A stretch of DNA of 64,000 nt from Candidatus Pantoea gossypiicola. Its GTDB lineage: Bacteria; Pseudomonadota; Gammaproteobacteria; Enterobacterales; Enterobacteriaceae. Positions within the stretch are counted from its first letter, which is position 1; every line of letters starts with the position of its first letter. Shown here piece by piece: positions 1 through 8,983 of the stretch. Below the pieces are notes generated by a model. It was not told the origin of the DNA. It saw nothing but the letters and a program-made list of their open reading frames with translations, and searched no databases. The position numbers were made by a program, and so were the translations under genes. The stretch is taken from the NCBI RefSeq assembly GCF_008632075.1, contig NZ_VWVM01000003.1, forward strand, positions 1-64,000. Direction: 5' to 3'.

Positions 1-112
1 AAACCTCTTTACCAACATTTCCTTTTAATATCCTGAAGCGACACTTTGGCGTCCAGACTATATGGTATTGACAATGCCACAGCACGTGGGAAGCTTTTTG
101 AAACCTGCTCAT
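1..112 (-). CDS. tnpA: IS200/IS605-family TnpA transposase, N-terminal part (runs off the window)
   Basis: Reading the minus strand from the ATG at 112, the frame stays open to the window edge and gives about 37 residues beginning MSRFQKASHVLWHCQYHIVW, followed by TPKCRF. The HIVWTPK stretch is typical of the start of Y1 (single catalytic tyrosine) transposases of the IS200/IS605 family, which move single-stranded DNA. The catalytic HUH motif and tyrosine would lie outside the window, so I cannot say whether the gene is intact. A GGAAATTCAAC stretch upstream could serve as the ribosome-binding site. The protein was found by translating the edge by eye. Confidence 0.8.
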   Translation of the reverse strand, partial: MSRFQKASHVLWHCQYHIVWTPKCRFRILKGNVGKEV

Positions 113-200
113 GTTGAATTTCCTTATCAGTTGTGGGGACAACAGATGAGGAGTTTGACATGGGCAGATCTTTACAGGCAGAGCCAGAACCGAGGCGATA

Positions 201-225
201 ACCACGTCCATAGGACGTGGTTTTA
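201..225 (+). terminator. IS200-type subterminal hairpin, terminator-like on the plus strand
   Basis: A perfect 9-bp stem with a 3-nt loop is followed by TTTT on the plus strand. In IS200 elements a hairpin at this place is the transposase recognition structure and can also block transcription. Confidence 0.5.
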
Positions 226-237
226 AGTTGGCAATAA

Positions 238-262
238 AAAAGCCGGGCAGAGCCCGGCTGAT
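238..262 (-). terminator. Rho-independent terminator of dtpA
   Basis: On the minus strand the sequence reads CAGCCGGGCTCTGCCCGGCT followed by a run of T. The stem GCCGGGC/GCCCGGC lies about 30 bases after the dtpA stop codon, as expected for its terminator. Confidence 0.8.
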
Positions 263-292
263 TCGTGTCACGGCCGCAATGACGCCTGCACG

Positions 293-1774
293 TTATTTTT
301 CCGTGTCAGGAGCCTGCGCCATACGGTTCAGCACCGGTGCCGTAATCAGCATCAACAAGGCGATAACGGCGGTCACAATACCGATCTGCTGGAATACACG
401 GCTGTAGGTCGCCAGTGAAATCAGCGGGTCGGTCACGTTTTCAGGCACCGCCATCAGGTTAGCCACTTTACCGGCAATGACCGCCGCGCCTGCGGTGGTC
501 AGGAACCACGCGCCCATGATAAAGCCCATCAGACGCTGAGGCACCAGCTGTGCCACCATCGCCAGGCCAAGACCCGCAATCATCAGCTCACCGATACTCT
601 GCAGTGCGTAGCTCAGGATCAGCCAGTTAACAGAAACGATACCGGCATTGCTGGCAAATTTCGCGCCCATCGGCAGTACCAGGAACGCAGCGGAGCAGAG
701 CACCATACCAAAGGCAAACTTGTGCGGCATAGGCAGCTTATCGCCCAGCTTATTATAGAGCGCAGCCAGCAGCGGGCTGGCCAGCATGATCCAGAACGGG
801 TTCAGTGCCTGGAACTGCTCGGGCGCAAAAGTAATGCCGAGAATCGTGTGTTCAACGTTGCGGATAGCAAAGAAGTTGAGTGATGTTGGCATCTGCATAT
901 AGAGCACGAAAAACAGAATCGCTTCGACCATCAGCAGGAAGGCCACAATCATTTTACGACGCGCCGCGCCCTGCAGCGAAAACGTCTCTTTAGCAAACAC
1001 CAGCACGATACCCAGCGCAATGACCGCCAGCACCAGGCGTGCAATGGCCTGATGATGCAGCATCCAGTTTGCCAGCGCTATCAGCACCACGACGCCCACC
1101 AGGGTCATCAGCAGTTTTCCAACCTGTAACGGCTCAAAATCGGGTTTAGAACCATAGTCTTTGACCATGTGTTTGCAGAACAGGAAATTAAACAGAGTAA
1201 TAACCAGACCGATAACGCACAGCGAGAACGCGACGCTGTAACCATATTTCGCCGCTAACCACGGGGTCAGCATCATCGAAAACAGTGAACCGATGTTGAT
1301 CGACATATAGAACATGGTGAAGGCACCATCAATGCGCGGATCATCTTTTTCATAGCAGGTGGAGAGCAGCGCAGAGGGATTAGCCTTGAACAGGCCGCTA
1401 CCCACGGCGATGGTCGCCATACCGAGATAGACGATGCCTGCATGGTGACCGGAGAAGGCCACCAGCGCATAACCCAACGCCAGCACCACTACACCCAGGA
1501 CGATCACGCGTTTGGTACCCAACACCTTATCGCCGAGCCAGCCACCAATGGCCATCAGTCCATACACCAACGCACTGAAAGAGGAAAACAGAGCAATTGA
1601 ATCCGATTCGGACATACCAAGCTGTTTGACAAGATAAACCGCGATGATGGCTTGCAGACCATAGAAACCAAAACGTTCCCATAACTCAATTGAGAAAATT
1701 AAGTAAAACGCCTTTGGCTGTTTAAACGCATTGAGACTGACGGCCTCATCGGTGTGTTTGTTTGCAGTTGACAC
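293..1774 (-). CDS. dtpA: Dipeptide/tripeptide permease DtpA (TppB), POT family
   Basis: This 493-residue inner-membrane protein imports di- and tripeptides with protons. The family signature ExxERF is present (E30, E33, R34, F35), and the N-terminus ([20 protein letters not shown]) is almost identical to E. coli DtpA, which is 500 residues. About 14 membrane segments are evident as hydrophobic runs. Next to ERF, E. coli has GYYG and this protein GFYG, a conservative change. In E. coli dtpA directly follows nth; here four extra genes separate them. The start is the only ATG that gives the conserved N-terminus. A terminator follows at 238-262. Confidence 0.95.
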   Translation of the reverse strand: MSTANKHTDEAVSLNAFKQPKAFYLIFSIELWERFGFYGLQAIIAVYLVKQLGMSESDSIALFSSFSALVYGLMAIGGWLGDKVLGTKRVIVLGVVVLALGYALVAFSGHHAGIVYLGMATIAVGSGLFKANPSALLSTCYEKDDPRIDGAFTMFYMSINIGSLFSMMLTPWLAAKYGYSVAFSLCVIGLVITLFNFLFCKHMVKDYGSKPDFEPLQVGKLLMTLVGVVVLIALANWMLHHQAIARLVLAVIALGIVLVFAKETFSLQGAARRKMIVAFLLMVEAILFFVLYMQMPTSLNFFAIRNVEHTILGITFAPEQFQALNPFWIMLASPLLAALYNKLGDKLPMPHKFAFGMVLCSAAFLVLPMGAKFASNAGIVSVNWLILSYALQSIGELMIAGLGLAMVAQLVPQRLMGFIMGAWFLTTAGAAVIAGKVANLMAVPENVTDPLISLATYSRVFQQIGIVTAVIALLMLITAPVLNRMAQAPDTEK

Positions 1775-2453
1775 ATATACCTCAGTTTTTTCATACCCTG
1801 TTTCGGGACAGCAATTAAGTCCGCGTCATGTGAGTTTTCATGCGCGAGATTGTTATTAGAAGGGAAAAGCGGCGACTAATTTGGCTGATTACGGGCGGCA
1901 GGGCAAGAATTTTCTGACAACCTGCCTGAGCTGATAATCCATGGTTAAAAACCTTATAATAAACTGTTGCCCAGATTTAAATATTGATGACAAAGAGCAT
2001 ATCAGTATAAATCAACTGAATGCGAGTGAGGCGCTGGATGAATTTAACATTAACTGCTAATAGAGGGTAATTCAGATGAAACGTTTGCCGCAGATTTAAT
2101 CGGCAGCATGTACAGGAAGTTTCAGGCCATTAACCAGGCAATATGACGACAAAGTAAACGTAAGGCGTCTCATCTGGCGGCAAAGCATACAATTCCTGAA
2201 CGAGAGCATAAACCAGCGATTTAATTCAGAAAGCAAAACAAGAAACCGATTGCGTTGCTGCGCAGGAAAGGTGAAAAGCCTGTGGACAGCATAAACCTGC
2301 AAAAAATTTTCCGCTGAAGAAAAGGGGAGCAGGCTGTGATGAAGAGATGATGCTTCCTGTACTGAGTAGCAACATTATGACGCGGCTTTCAGGCTGCTCG
2401 ACTTAAAATTAACATTCCTGTAACCTCTCAATTTCACCGAGAAGGATCTGTTT
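1775..2453. other. Intergenic region upstream of dtpA, no supported gene
   Basis: The 680 bases between the divergent dtpA and the amidotransferase-like gene are AT-rich compared with their neighbours. They contain only very short reading frames, for example a 7-codon one beginning at 2076 after a GAGGG. They probably hold both promoters and leaders. I see no tRNA, repeat or conserved motif that I can name. Confidence 0.4.
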
Positions 2454-3149
2454 ATGTCGTCCCCCCTGCGTTTATCTCTGGCTGGTGACTACCGCGCGAA
2501 TGCGGTTGCCCATCAGGCCATACCTCTTGCTCTTGAACGTGCTGCCCGCTGGCTTAACATAACGGTTGAAGCTGAATGGATTGCCAGCGAAAAACTCGCT
2601 GAATCCGACCTCAGGCGCAGTGACGCGGTCTGGGTCGTGCCTGGCAGTCCCTACCATAATGATGAGGCCGTTTTTGACACCATTCGCTGGGCGCGGGAAA
2701 GTGGAACGCCTTTCCTGGGCTCCTGCGGGGGATTCCAGTATGCGGTCATCGAGTATGCGCGCAATGTACTGGGCTGGCACGATGCGAGTCATGCCGAAAC
2801 CGACGCCGGCGGGCGCATGGTCATAGCGCCGCTGAGCTGCTCGCTGGTGGAGCAGCGCGGCGCGGTCAGGTTTGAACCCGGTTCACGTATTGCTGCAGCC
2901 TACGGCACGCTGGAGAGCGATGAAGGCTATCACTGTAACTTTGGCGTCAACCCGGAATTCAGTGCGGCGCTGGGCGATAACACGCTGCGCATTACTGCCT
3001 GGGATGACGCGGGGGACGTACGCGGTGTGGAGCTGCCGGATCATCCTTTCTTTGTTGCCACCCTGTTCCAGTCAGAACGCGCTGCGCTGCAGGAAAAAGA
3101 TTCTCCTCTGGTGATTGCCTGGATGCAGGCAGCGCTGGCACAACGCTAA
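2454..3149 (+). CDS. CTP-synthase-like class I glutamine amidotransferase domain protein
   Basis: This 231-residue protein resembles only the glutaminase half of CTP synthase (the family often named CTP synthase C-terminal region-related (seleno)protein). The nucleophile elbow is visible as GSCGGFQYA with Cys91. The C-terminal block HPFFVATLFQSE (about 197-208) matches the HP...QFHPE block of CTP synthase, but the catalytic histidine position is Gln206, while Glu208 is kept. There is no synthetase domain, so it cannot make CTP alone. The biological role is unknown. The start is supported by GAAGGAT eight bases before the ATG. It is convergent with the enolase gene at 3190 and shares a terminator with it. 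Confidence 0.75.
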   Translation: MSSPLRLSLAGDYRANAVAHQAIPLALERAARWLNITVEAEWIASEKLAESDLRRSDAVWVVPGSPYHNDEAVFDTIRWARESGTPFLGSCGGFQYAVIEYARNVLGWHDASHAETDAGGRMVIAPLSCSLVEQRGAVRFEPGSRIAAAYGTLESDEGYHCNFGVNPEFSAALGDNTLRITAWDDAGDVRGVELPDHPFFVATLFQSERAALQEKDSPLVIAWMQAALAQR

Positions 3150-3155
3150 AAAGAG

Positions 3156-3184
3156 AGCAGCCTGTGACACTGTCACAGGCTGCT
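3156..3184. terminator. Bidirectional terminator, perfect 29-base palindrome
   Basis: Two 14-base arms (AGCAGCCTGTGACA and its exact complement) are separated by a single base. On the minus strand the hairpin is followed by CTCTTTTT, on the plus strand by TTCTTC. It lies between two convergent genes, 6 bases after one stop codon and 5 bases from the other. Confidence 0.8.
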
Positions 3185-3189
3185 GTTCT

Positions 3190-4533
3190 TCAGCGCAGCA
3201 GCGCCGGGCGTTTGGCGTTAAACGACCAGTTTTCAATCAGAAACTGCATGCCCAGCGCATCGTTACGGTTTTTATCCGGCAGCGAAGTGTAGAGTGCGTG
3301 TGCCGCTTCGACCCGTTTCATATTCAGGGTAATACCCAGCCCTGGCCCCTCTGGCAGTTCCAGATGCCCATCACGAATCTGCGGCGCATGCTGCGTCAGC
3401 TGTTGTCCATCCTGCCAGATCCAGTGCGTATCAAAGGCCGTCAGGCGATCGCCGGGTGCAGCCGCCCCCAGATGCGCCACCATCGCCAGTGAGACATCAA
3501 AATGATTGTTTGAATGGCAGCCGGTGGTCAGTCCCCACTCCTGACAGAGCTGTGCCACGGTGTGCGCATGGCGCATCGTCCAGAAGTGCGGATCGGCCAG
3601 CGGAATGTCGATAGCATTGAGCTGTAACGCATGCTGCAACTGTCGCCAGTCATTGGCGATCATATTCGTGGCGACCGGAATACCGGTGGCCCGTTTAAAC
3701 TCGGCCAGCGTTTCCCGGCCGGAATAGCCCTGCTCCGCGCCACAGGGATCTTCCAGATAGGGAATGCGGCCCGCCAGCTGTTTACCATAATAAATGGCTT
3801 CATCCAGCGACCAGCTGGCGTTGGGGTCGACCGTTACCCGCGCCTGCGGAAAGCGTTGCAGCAGGGCGTTAACCGTCTCTACCTCCACTTCGCCGTGGTG
3901 TACGCCGCCCTTGAGTTTGAAGTCGCGGAAGCCATAGCGTTCCGCGGCGGCCTCAGCCAGCCGCACGACGCTTTGCGCATCCATCGCTTTTTCATGGCGC
4001 AGTTGCAGCCAGGCATCACCGCCAGCCTGGCCTGCCTGATAGTTCATGCTGGTCAGGTTGCGGTCGGCGATATAGAACAGATAGCCGAGCACCGGCACAC
4101 GATCGCGCTGCCTGCCGCTGGCAAGTAAATCGGCAACCGGCAGATTGAGGTGCTGGCCCATCAGATCAAGCAGCGCGGCTTCAATCGCCGCGGCGGCGTT
4201 GTAGAACTTTTCCGGGTTCATCTGTGGAATGTGGATGTCATCGGTATGCGCGGTCTGCTGATGGCGTGCATCACTGGCAAACAGCGTGGCGATCGTCGCA
4301 TTCAGCCGCAGCAGCTCGCTGCCCTCAATCTGCGATTGAAAACGTGCCAGCAGCCCCAGCGTCGAAGCGTGACAGGGACTTTCGCCCACGCCGGTACGGC
4401 CTGCGGAATCGGTCAGGATTACCAGGATGCGGGTAAAGTAGCAGTTATGCGCGCCACCAATGTTCAGCAGCATGCTGTCATACCCGGCGACCGGCACCAC
4501 CCGCATTGTTTTAATGACTGGACTGTCTGACAT
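3190..4533 (-). CDS. gudX: Glucarate dehydratase-like enolase superfamily protein (GudX-like)
   Basis: The 447-residue protein belongs to the mandelate racemase/enolase superfamily, glucarate dehydratase group. The expected catalytic and metal residues are all visible, each at about one position beyond E. coli GudD: KLK lysines 206 and 208, D236, E261, N290 and H340 in CHSNNHFD. The body (YLEDPCGAEQGYSGRE, DIPLADPHFWTM) is close to GudD and GudX. Part of the N-terminal capping domain, about residues 52-112, is unlike either: the GEIPGG-type loop reads GESPCHAS. Substrate specificity sits in this cap, so the true substrate may not be D-glucarate. I chose ATG 4533 because GGAGA precedes it; it overlaps the transporter gene by 23 bases, which suggests coupled translation. 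Confidence 0.8.
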   Translation of the reverse strand: MSDSPVIKTMRVVPVAGYDSMLLNIGGAHNCYFTRILVILTDSAGRTGVGESPCHASTLGLLARFQSQIEGSELLRLNATIATLFASDARHQQTAHTDDIHIPQMNPEKFYNAAAAIEAALLDLMGQHLNLPVADLLASGRQRDRVPVLGYLFYIADRNLTSMNYQAGQAGGDAWLQLRHEKAMDAQSVVRLAEAAAERYGFRDFKLKGGVHHGEVEVETVNALLQRFPQARVTVDPNASWSLDEAIYYGKQLAGRIPYLEDPCGAEQGYSGRETLAEFKRATGIPVATNMIANDWRQLQHALQLNAIDIPLADPHFWTMRHAHTVAQLCQEWGLTTGCHSNNHFDVSLAMVAHLGAAAPGDRLTAFDTHWIWQDGQQLTQHAPQIRDGHLELPEGPGLGITLNMKRVEAAHALYTSLPDKNRNDALGMQFLIENWSFNAKRPALLR

Positions 4534-5854
4534 GGTGATTCTCCATAGGGTCAAGGGACGGCGGGGATGGCCTGCGGCGCAGCAGCAGCCACAGCCCGGT
4601 CAGTAGCGAGACGCTGGTCAGGGCATAGAGACCGCCGGTAGTGGAGCCGGTCTTCATCTCCAGATAGCCAAACACCGTCGGTGCGAAAAAGCCGCCAAGA
4701 TTGCCAACAGAATTCACCAGCGCAATGCCCGGTGCGACAATTGAGGCGGGCAGTTCTCCCTGTGGCATCGGCCAGAAAAAGGTGGCGCTGACTTTAGAAC
4801 CGATACAGGCCACGATCATCGCCAGGAAACCAAACCACGGGGAACCCAGCGTCGCCATATAGGTGCCACAGGCGGCGACCAGCATGGCGACGCCCAGCGC
4901 TTTATCGAGTCTGTCGCGGTGGCGGTCTGAAAAGCGGCTCAGCAGGTTGATGGCGATAATGGCGCATAGCCATGGCACAGCGGTGAGCATCCCGATGCCA
5001 AAACTGCTGAAGCCCTGAATGCGCTGAATAATCTGAGGCAGCCAGAACACCAGCGTATAACCGGTCATGGTCATGGTGAAGAAGATTGCGCAGAAGAACA
5101 GCAGGCTGCGATTGCGTAACAGCGACATTTTGCCCGGCTCGCGATTAAGCGCGTCACGCTGTGTCTCTTCACTATCCAGTTGCTGTACCAGCGCCTGTTT
5201 CTCCGCGTCAGTCAGCCAGCGCGCCTGGTCGGGACGTGATACCAGTACCCAGGCGGCGAGGATCCCGACCAGCACCGAGGCACCGCCTTCGAGAAACATC
5301 ACCCATTTCCAGCCCGCTATCCCCAGAAAGTTGTGCATCATCAGGATGGCACCCGTGATCGGCCCGGAGAAGAGAAAGGCACCAGCCGTGGCGCTCAGCA
5401 CCATCGCGGTAGCCCGGCCGCGCCAGGCATTCGGTACCCACTGACGGAAATAGAACAGCACGCCGGGAAAGAAGCCCGCTTCGGCGACGCCAAGTAAGAA
5501 GCGCAGCAGGTAAAACTGAATGGGCGAGGTGACGAATCCGGTCAGGATCACCACCAATCCCCAGGTCATCATGATGCGTGTCAGCCAGACACGTGCGCCA
5601 AAGCGCTTCATCATCAGATTACTCGGTACTTCAAACAGCGCATAACCAATGAAAAAGAGGCCCGCACCCAGACCAAAGGCGGCGGCGCTGATCCCGGCAT
5701 CGCTGCGTAGCTCGGCTTTGATAAAACCAATATTGGCACGGTCAATCTGATTAATGATCAGCATGACCACCAGCATCGGGATGATATGGATGAAGAATTT
5801 TTTGATGGCGGAGGCGATCAGCTCATCGTGCTGCGGGGACAAGGCGCTATCCAT
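4511..5854 (-). CDS. gudP: MFS anion:cation symporter, glucarate/galactarate transporter-like (GudP-like)
   Basis: This 447-residue protein has 12 hydrophobic segments and the pattern of the anion:cation symporter branch of the MFS (early DRANIGFIKAEL after the first helix, GLFFIGYALFEVPSN, RFLLGVAEAGFFPGVLFY). That branch includes GudP, GarP and other hexuronate or aldarate importers. It overlaps the glucarate-dehydratase-like gene, so the pair is very likely an uptake-plus-dehydration unit for an acid sugar. A GAGGAAG site six bases upstream supports the start. The substrate is inferred from the partner gene; no gudD or garL/garR follow within the window. Confidence 0.8.
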   Translation of the reverse strand: MDSALSPQHDELIASAIKKFFIHIIPMLVVMLIINQIDRANIGFIKAELRSDAGISAAAFGLGAGLFFIGYALFEVPSNLMMKRFGARVWLTRIMMTWGLVVILTGFVTSPIQFYLLRFLLGVAEAGFFPGVLFYFRQWVPNAWRGRATAMVLSATAGAFLFSGPITGAILMMHNFLGIAGWKWVMFLEGGASVLVGILAAWVLVSRPDQARWLTDAEKQALVQQLDSEETQRDALNREPGKMSLLRNRSLLFFCAIFFTMTMTGYTLVFWLPQIIQRIQGFSSFGIGMLTAVPWLCAIIAINLLSRFSDRHRDRLDKALGVAMLVAACGTYMATLGSPWFGFLAMIVACIGSKVSATFFWPMPQGELPASIVAPGIALVNSVGNLGGFFAPTVFGYLEMKTGSTTGGLYALTSVSLLTGLWLLLRRRPSPPSLDPMENHHVRQSSH

Positions 5855-6097
5855 CGTGCTTCCTCATAAGAAACGTAAAGAAGAGCAAAGTGTAGAGCGC
5901 GGCTAAGACAGGCTCTATGGGCATCCGCCCTGGACCGGATGGGCGTCCGGCCTGGGCGATTTTGTTATCAAGAGGTTACCGGAAAGGCGAGGCGCAGCGG
6001 CTGAGCAAAACTGTGGCAGCGATCAACTTCGTGTGTGTCTTTCGGCCACGCGGAGCGTGCCGGCACGACAGGATAAGGTGGTGTCAGCAGGCAGACT

Positions 6098-6817
6098 TCA
6101 GCCGCTGAACTGGCGGCGTTGCGCAATCTCTTCAGCGCGCAGCAGCAGCGCCTGCAAATCATCTTCGTCAATATCCAGCAGTTCCCCACCCTGTAAAGCC
6201 TGATGCAGATCGGCACGCGTCAGCGGGACTGGCATGGCAACCGGCTCGGGTTTAATTTCCTGAGGCGCCAGCGGATGAGGGTAGCGACGACCGGCCAGAT
6301 TATTTAACAGCAGGGCCAGTAGTGCCAGCGTCAGTGAGTTGAGCAGAATCGGCGTCAGGACAAACTGATAACCCAGCTGCTGCACCGACGGCCCGCCCAG
6401 AATAGCGGTCAGGGCCACTGCGCCGCCAGGCGGATGCAGACAGCGCAGCTGGAACATCAGCAGGATCGCCACACAGGCCGCGACGCCGCAGGCGATGGCT
6501 GGTTCGGGTATCAGCTGGCTGACGGTGACGCCAGCCAGCGCAGACAGGCTGTTGCCACCGACGATTGCCCACGGCTGCGCCAGCGGACTGGCAGGCAAAC
6601 CAAAGAGCAGGACGGCTGATGCGCCAACCGGGGCGACAAACCAGAGGTTCAGCTCGCCCAGCATCCAGTGGCTCAGCAGGCTGGTCAGCACCAGGCCAAT
6701 GCCTGCACCCAGTCCGGCAATCACCACATGTTTTTGACTCACCGCTAGCGGATGTGGCCAGAGTCGCGCCAGAAACAGGCGCAGAGGATGCCTTCCGGCA
6801 GAAGGGCTTTTCTTCAT
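6098..6817 (-). CDS. HPP family integral membrane protein
   Basis: The protein is 239 residues when started at ATG 6817, which follows GGTGAG. It has about four transmembrane helices in the first 180 residues and the family motif LHPPGGAVALTAILGG, which gives the HPP family its name. The C-terminal 60 residues are acidic and soluble. Some HPP proteins in cyanobacteria and plastids are implicated in nitrite transport, but the role in enterobacteria is not established and I do not assign one. A longer upstream frame exists, but it would run through the nth terminator, which argues against it. It shares its strand with the gudP/gudX pair, 243 bases upstream of gudP. Confidence 0.8.
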   Translation of the reverse strand: MKKSPSAGRHPLRLFLARLWPHPLAVSQKHVVIAGLGAGIGLVLTSLLSHWMLGELNLWFVAPVGASAVLLFGLPASPLAQPWAIVGGNSLSALAGVTVSQLIPEPAIACGVAACVAILLMFQLRCLHPPGGAVALTAILGGPSVQQLGYQFVLTPILLNSLTLALLALLLNNLAGRRYPHPLAPQEIKPEPVAMPVPLTRADLHQALQGGELLDIDEDDLQALLLRAEEIAQRRQFSG

Positions 6818-6988
6818 TACGTTACTCACCGTGTCATAACTTTTTCTTATCGTCAGGGGCGGCGATTTTCCATCATCAACATCGATGTAACAACCCGACA
6901 AACTGTGCCGGTATTCAGGCGCGTCAGATAGCGTGGTGAAAAGGGGGGATCGCGCAGGAGAGGTCATGCAGCGGGCACAGGCAGATAA

Positions 6989-7011
6989 TAAAAAACCCGC
7001 CACAGCGGGTC
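6989..7011 (-). terminator. Terminator of the rsx-nth operon
   Basis: On the minus strand ACCCGCTGTGGCGGGT is followed by TTTTTTATT, about 15 bases after the nth stop codon. Confidence 0.85.
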
Positions 7012-7021
7012 AGGTATCAAA

Positions 7022-7654
7022 TCACTCGACTTTGTCGGGATACTCACAGAGATCTTCAATCAGGCAGGCACCGCAGCGCGGTTTACGCGCCACGCAGGTG
7101 TAGCGGCCATGCAGAATCAGCCAGTGGTGACAATCGACCTTGTAGGCGGCCGGAACCACCTTCAGCAGCTTCTGTTCCACCTCTTCGACATTCTTACCTG
7201 GCGCAAATTTTGTGCGGTTGCTGACGCGAAATATATGGGTATCAACGGCGATCGTCGGCCAGCCAAAGGCGGTATTGAGCACCACATTGGCAGTTTTACG
7301 GCCAACGCCGGGCAGGGCTTCCAGCGCCGCACGATCTTCCGGCACTTCGCCGTTGTGCTGCTCCAGCAGAATGCGGCAGGTCTTAATCACATTCTCCGCT
7401 TTGCTATTAAACAGGCCGATGGTTTTGATGTACTCCTTTACGCCATCCACACCCAGCGCCAGCATCGCGGCGGGCGTGTTGGCCACCGGATAGAGCTTCG
7501 CGGTGGCTTTGTTCACGCTGACATCGGTCGCCTGCGCCGAGAGCAGCACCGCAATCAGCAGCTCAAACGGCGATCTGAAGTTCAGCTCGGTGGTCGGATG
7601 CGGATTGTTCTGCTGCAGCCGATGGAGAATTTCGGTGCGTTTGGTCTGATTCAC
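7022..7654 (-). CDS. nth: Endonuclease III, DNA glycosylase/AP lyase
   Basis: Nth removes oxidised pyrimidines from DNA and cleaves the resulting abasic site. The 210-residue protein (E. coli 211) has the helix-hairpin-helix [12 protein letters not shown] with the catalytic Lys120, the catalytic Asp138 in VDTH, and the 4Fe-4S ligands C187, C194, C197 and C203 with the usual 6-2-5 spacing. Translation starts at GTG 7654, and this codon overlaps the rsxE stop (GTGA), so nth is the last gene of the rsx operon, as in E. coli. A terminator follows. Confidence 0.97.
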   Translation of the reverse strand: MNQTKRTEILHRLQQNNPHPTTELNFRSPFELLIAVLLSAQATDVSVNKATAKLYPVANTPAAMLALGVDGVKEYIKTIGLFNSKAENVIKTCRILLEQHNGEVPEDRAALEALPGVGRKTANVVLNTAFGWPTIAVDTHIFRVSNRTKFAPGKNVEEVEQKLLKVVPAAYKVDCHHWLILHGRYTCVARKPRCGACLIEDLCEYPDKVE

Positions 7655-8355
7655 ACTGGCTTCCCGACAACGTTCTGAGGTGCCGCGGTTTCAGCCGCCT
7701 GAGCACGCAGCGCTGCACGCTGTTTCATCTTCTGGTCAATCAGATATTTGCCCGCCAGCATCATGCCCAGGCCGATAAACGCGCCAGGCGGCAGCATCGC
7801 CAGCAGCATCGGCGAATCGAAATGAACCACTTCGATACGCAGCGATTTCGCCCACGGACCAAGCAGCTGATCGGCACCGTTAAACAACGTGCCGCTGCCG
7901 ATAATTTCACGTAGCGAACCCAGCACCACCATGGCGCAGGTCGCGCCCATGCCGATGGCAAAACCATCCAGTGCGGCAAGTGGAATGCTGCTCTTAGAGG
8001 CGACAGCTTCAGCACGGCCAACCACGATGCAGTTGGTCACAATCAGCGGGATAAAAATCCCCAGCGACTGATAGAGACCGTAGGCATAGGCGTTGATCAG
8101 CATCTGCACGCAGCTCACCACCGAGGCGATGATCATGACATAAATCGGGATACGGATTTCCGACGGCACCCAGCGGCGCGAGGCGGAAATAAAACTGTTG
8201 GTCAGGGTCAGCACCAGCGTGGTCGCCAGCCCCAGACCGAGCGCATTGGTGGCCGTTGCGGTAACCGCCAGCAGCGGACAGAGGCCCAGCAGCTGTACCA
8301 GTGCCGAGTTGTTTTTCCACAGTCCACCAACCAGCAGACTTTTAGCTTCACTCAT
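7651..8355 (-). CDS. rsxE: Electron transport complex subunit RsxE
   Basis: RsxE is one of the two small integral membrane subunits of the Rsx (Rnf-like) complex, which uses NAD(P)H or ion gradient energy to keep SoxR reduced. It is about 234 residues with six membrane segments. [21 protein letters not shown] lines up with the E. coli start MSEIKDVIVQGLWKNN, so I start at 8355 rather than four codons upstream. It overlaps rsxG upstream by 8 bases and nth downstream by 4. Confidence 0.95.
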   Translation of the reverse strand: MSEAKSLLVGGLWKNNSALVQLLGLCPLLAVTATATNALGLGLATTLVLTLTNSFISASRRWVPSEIRIPIYVMIIASVVSCVQMLINAYAYGLYQSLGIFIPLIVTNCIVVGRAEAVASKSSIPLAALDGFAIGMGATCAMVVLGSLREIIGSGTLFNGADQLLGPWAKSLRIEVVHFDSPMLLAMLPPGAFIGLGMMLAGKYLIDQKMKQRAALRAQAAETAAPQNVVGKPV

Positions 8356-8980
8356 TTGTGTCTCCACATGCTGGTAACGAAGAGAGTCTCTCCGGAAGCG
8401 TTTTCATCAACAGCGCGGTGCGTTTCGTCGCATTGACCACCGCGCGTGGGGTAATGGTGGCACCGGTAAACTGATCGAAGTCGCCGCCATCTTTTTTAAC
8501 CGCAAAGGCTCTATCCGCCGGACCCTGCACCACTTTGCCATTAAAGCTGTTGATCCAGTCAGAGATGCGCAGTTCGATTTTATCGCCCAGGCCAGGCGTT
8601 TCATGGTGTTCAATCACCCGCACGCCCAGTACTTTACCCTGGAAATCAGCACCGACCAGCATCTGGATCGCACCAGAATAGCCGTCAGGCGCGGTTGTCT
8701 CCAGTGCAGCCGCGACCGGCTGGCCACCTTTACGCGCCAGGAAAAGATGATGCGGCGCACTGTTGCCCAGTGCTGCATCCGTGACAACGTAACAATCCTG
8801 CTGGATGTTATTGTCATAAAGCTCAACAGGCACCACCTGATCCAGCAGATTTTTCTGCTGTAACTGAGTCTGATGCTCTACCGTTGGTTTGGTCACCGTA
8901 TTGATAACTGCCGTAGCGGCCGTGGTAATCGCAGCGAAAATCGCCAGCGTGACGCCATTTTTGCGAATCGTCTCCAGCAT
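8348..8980 (-). CDS. rsxG: Electron transport complex subunit RsxG, covalent FMN protein
   Basis: This 210-residue subunit has a short N-terminal membrane anchor (about residues 9-27) and a periplasmic FMN-binding domain. The flavinylation motif TGAT lies at 172-175, so Thr175 should carry covalent FMN. The surrounding stretches [10 protein letters not shown] and [14 protein letters not shown] match E. coli RsxG. It is separated from rsxD by three bases and overlaps rsxE. Confidence 0.96.
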   Translation of the reverse strand: MLETIRKNGVTLAIFAAITTAATAVINTVTKPTVEHQTQLQQKNLLDQVVPVELYDNNIQQDCYVVTDAALGNSAPHHLFLARKGGQPVAAALETTAPDGYSGAIQMLVGADFQGKVLGVRVIEHHETPGLGDKIELRISDWINSFNGKVVQGPADRAFAVKKDGGDFDQFTGATITPRAVVNATKRTALLMKTLPERLSSLPACGDTNE

Positions 8981-8983
8981 CGC

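Larger units (their letters stand above)
1..226 (-). mobile_element. Left end of an IS200-like insertion sequence (partial)
   Basis: The partial tnpA at 1-112 is preceded, on its own strand, by about 90 untranslated bases and then a perfect 9-bp hairpin (ACCACGTCC, loop ATA, GGACGTGGT) at 201-221. IS200-type elements have no terminal inverted repeats but carry a hairpin near the left end that TnpA recognises, and a long leader before tnpA. I put the element boundary just outside the hairpin, near 226; the exact cleavage position is inferred. The element sits immediately downstream of dtpA. Confidence 0.65.

Noticed and set aside
2096..2302. 68-codon frame upstream of dtpA
   Set aside because: No ribosome-binding site, no recognisable sequence, and a Cys/Phe-rich composition in an AT-rich promoter region.
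6818..7003. N-terminal extension of the HPP protein
   Set aside because: The extension would run through the nth terminator hairpin and has no family similarity; ATG 6817 has a better ribosome-binding site.
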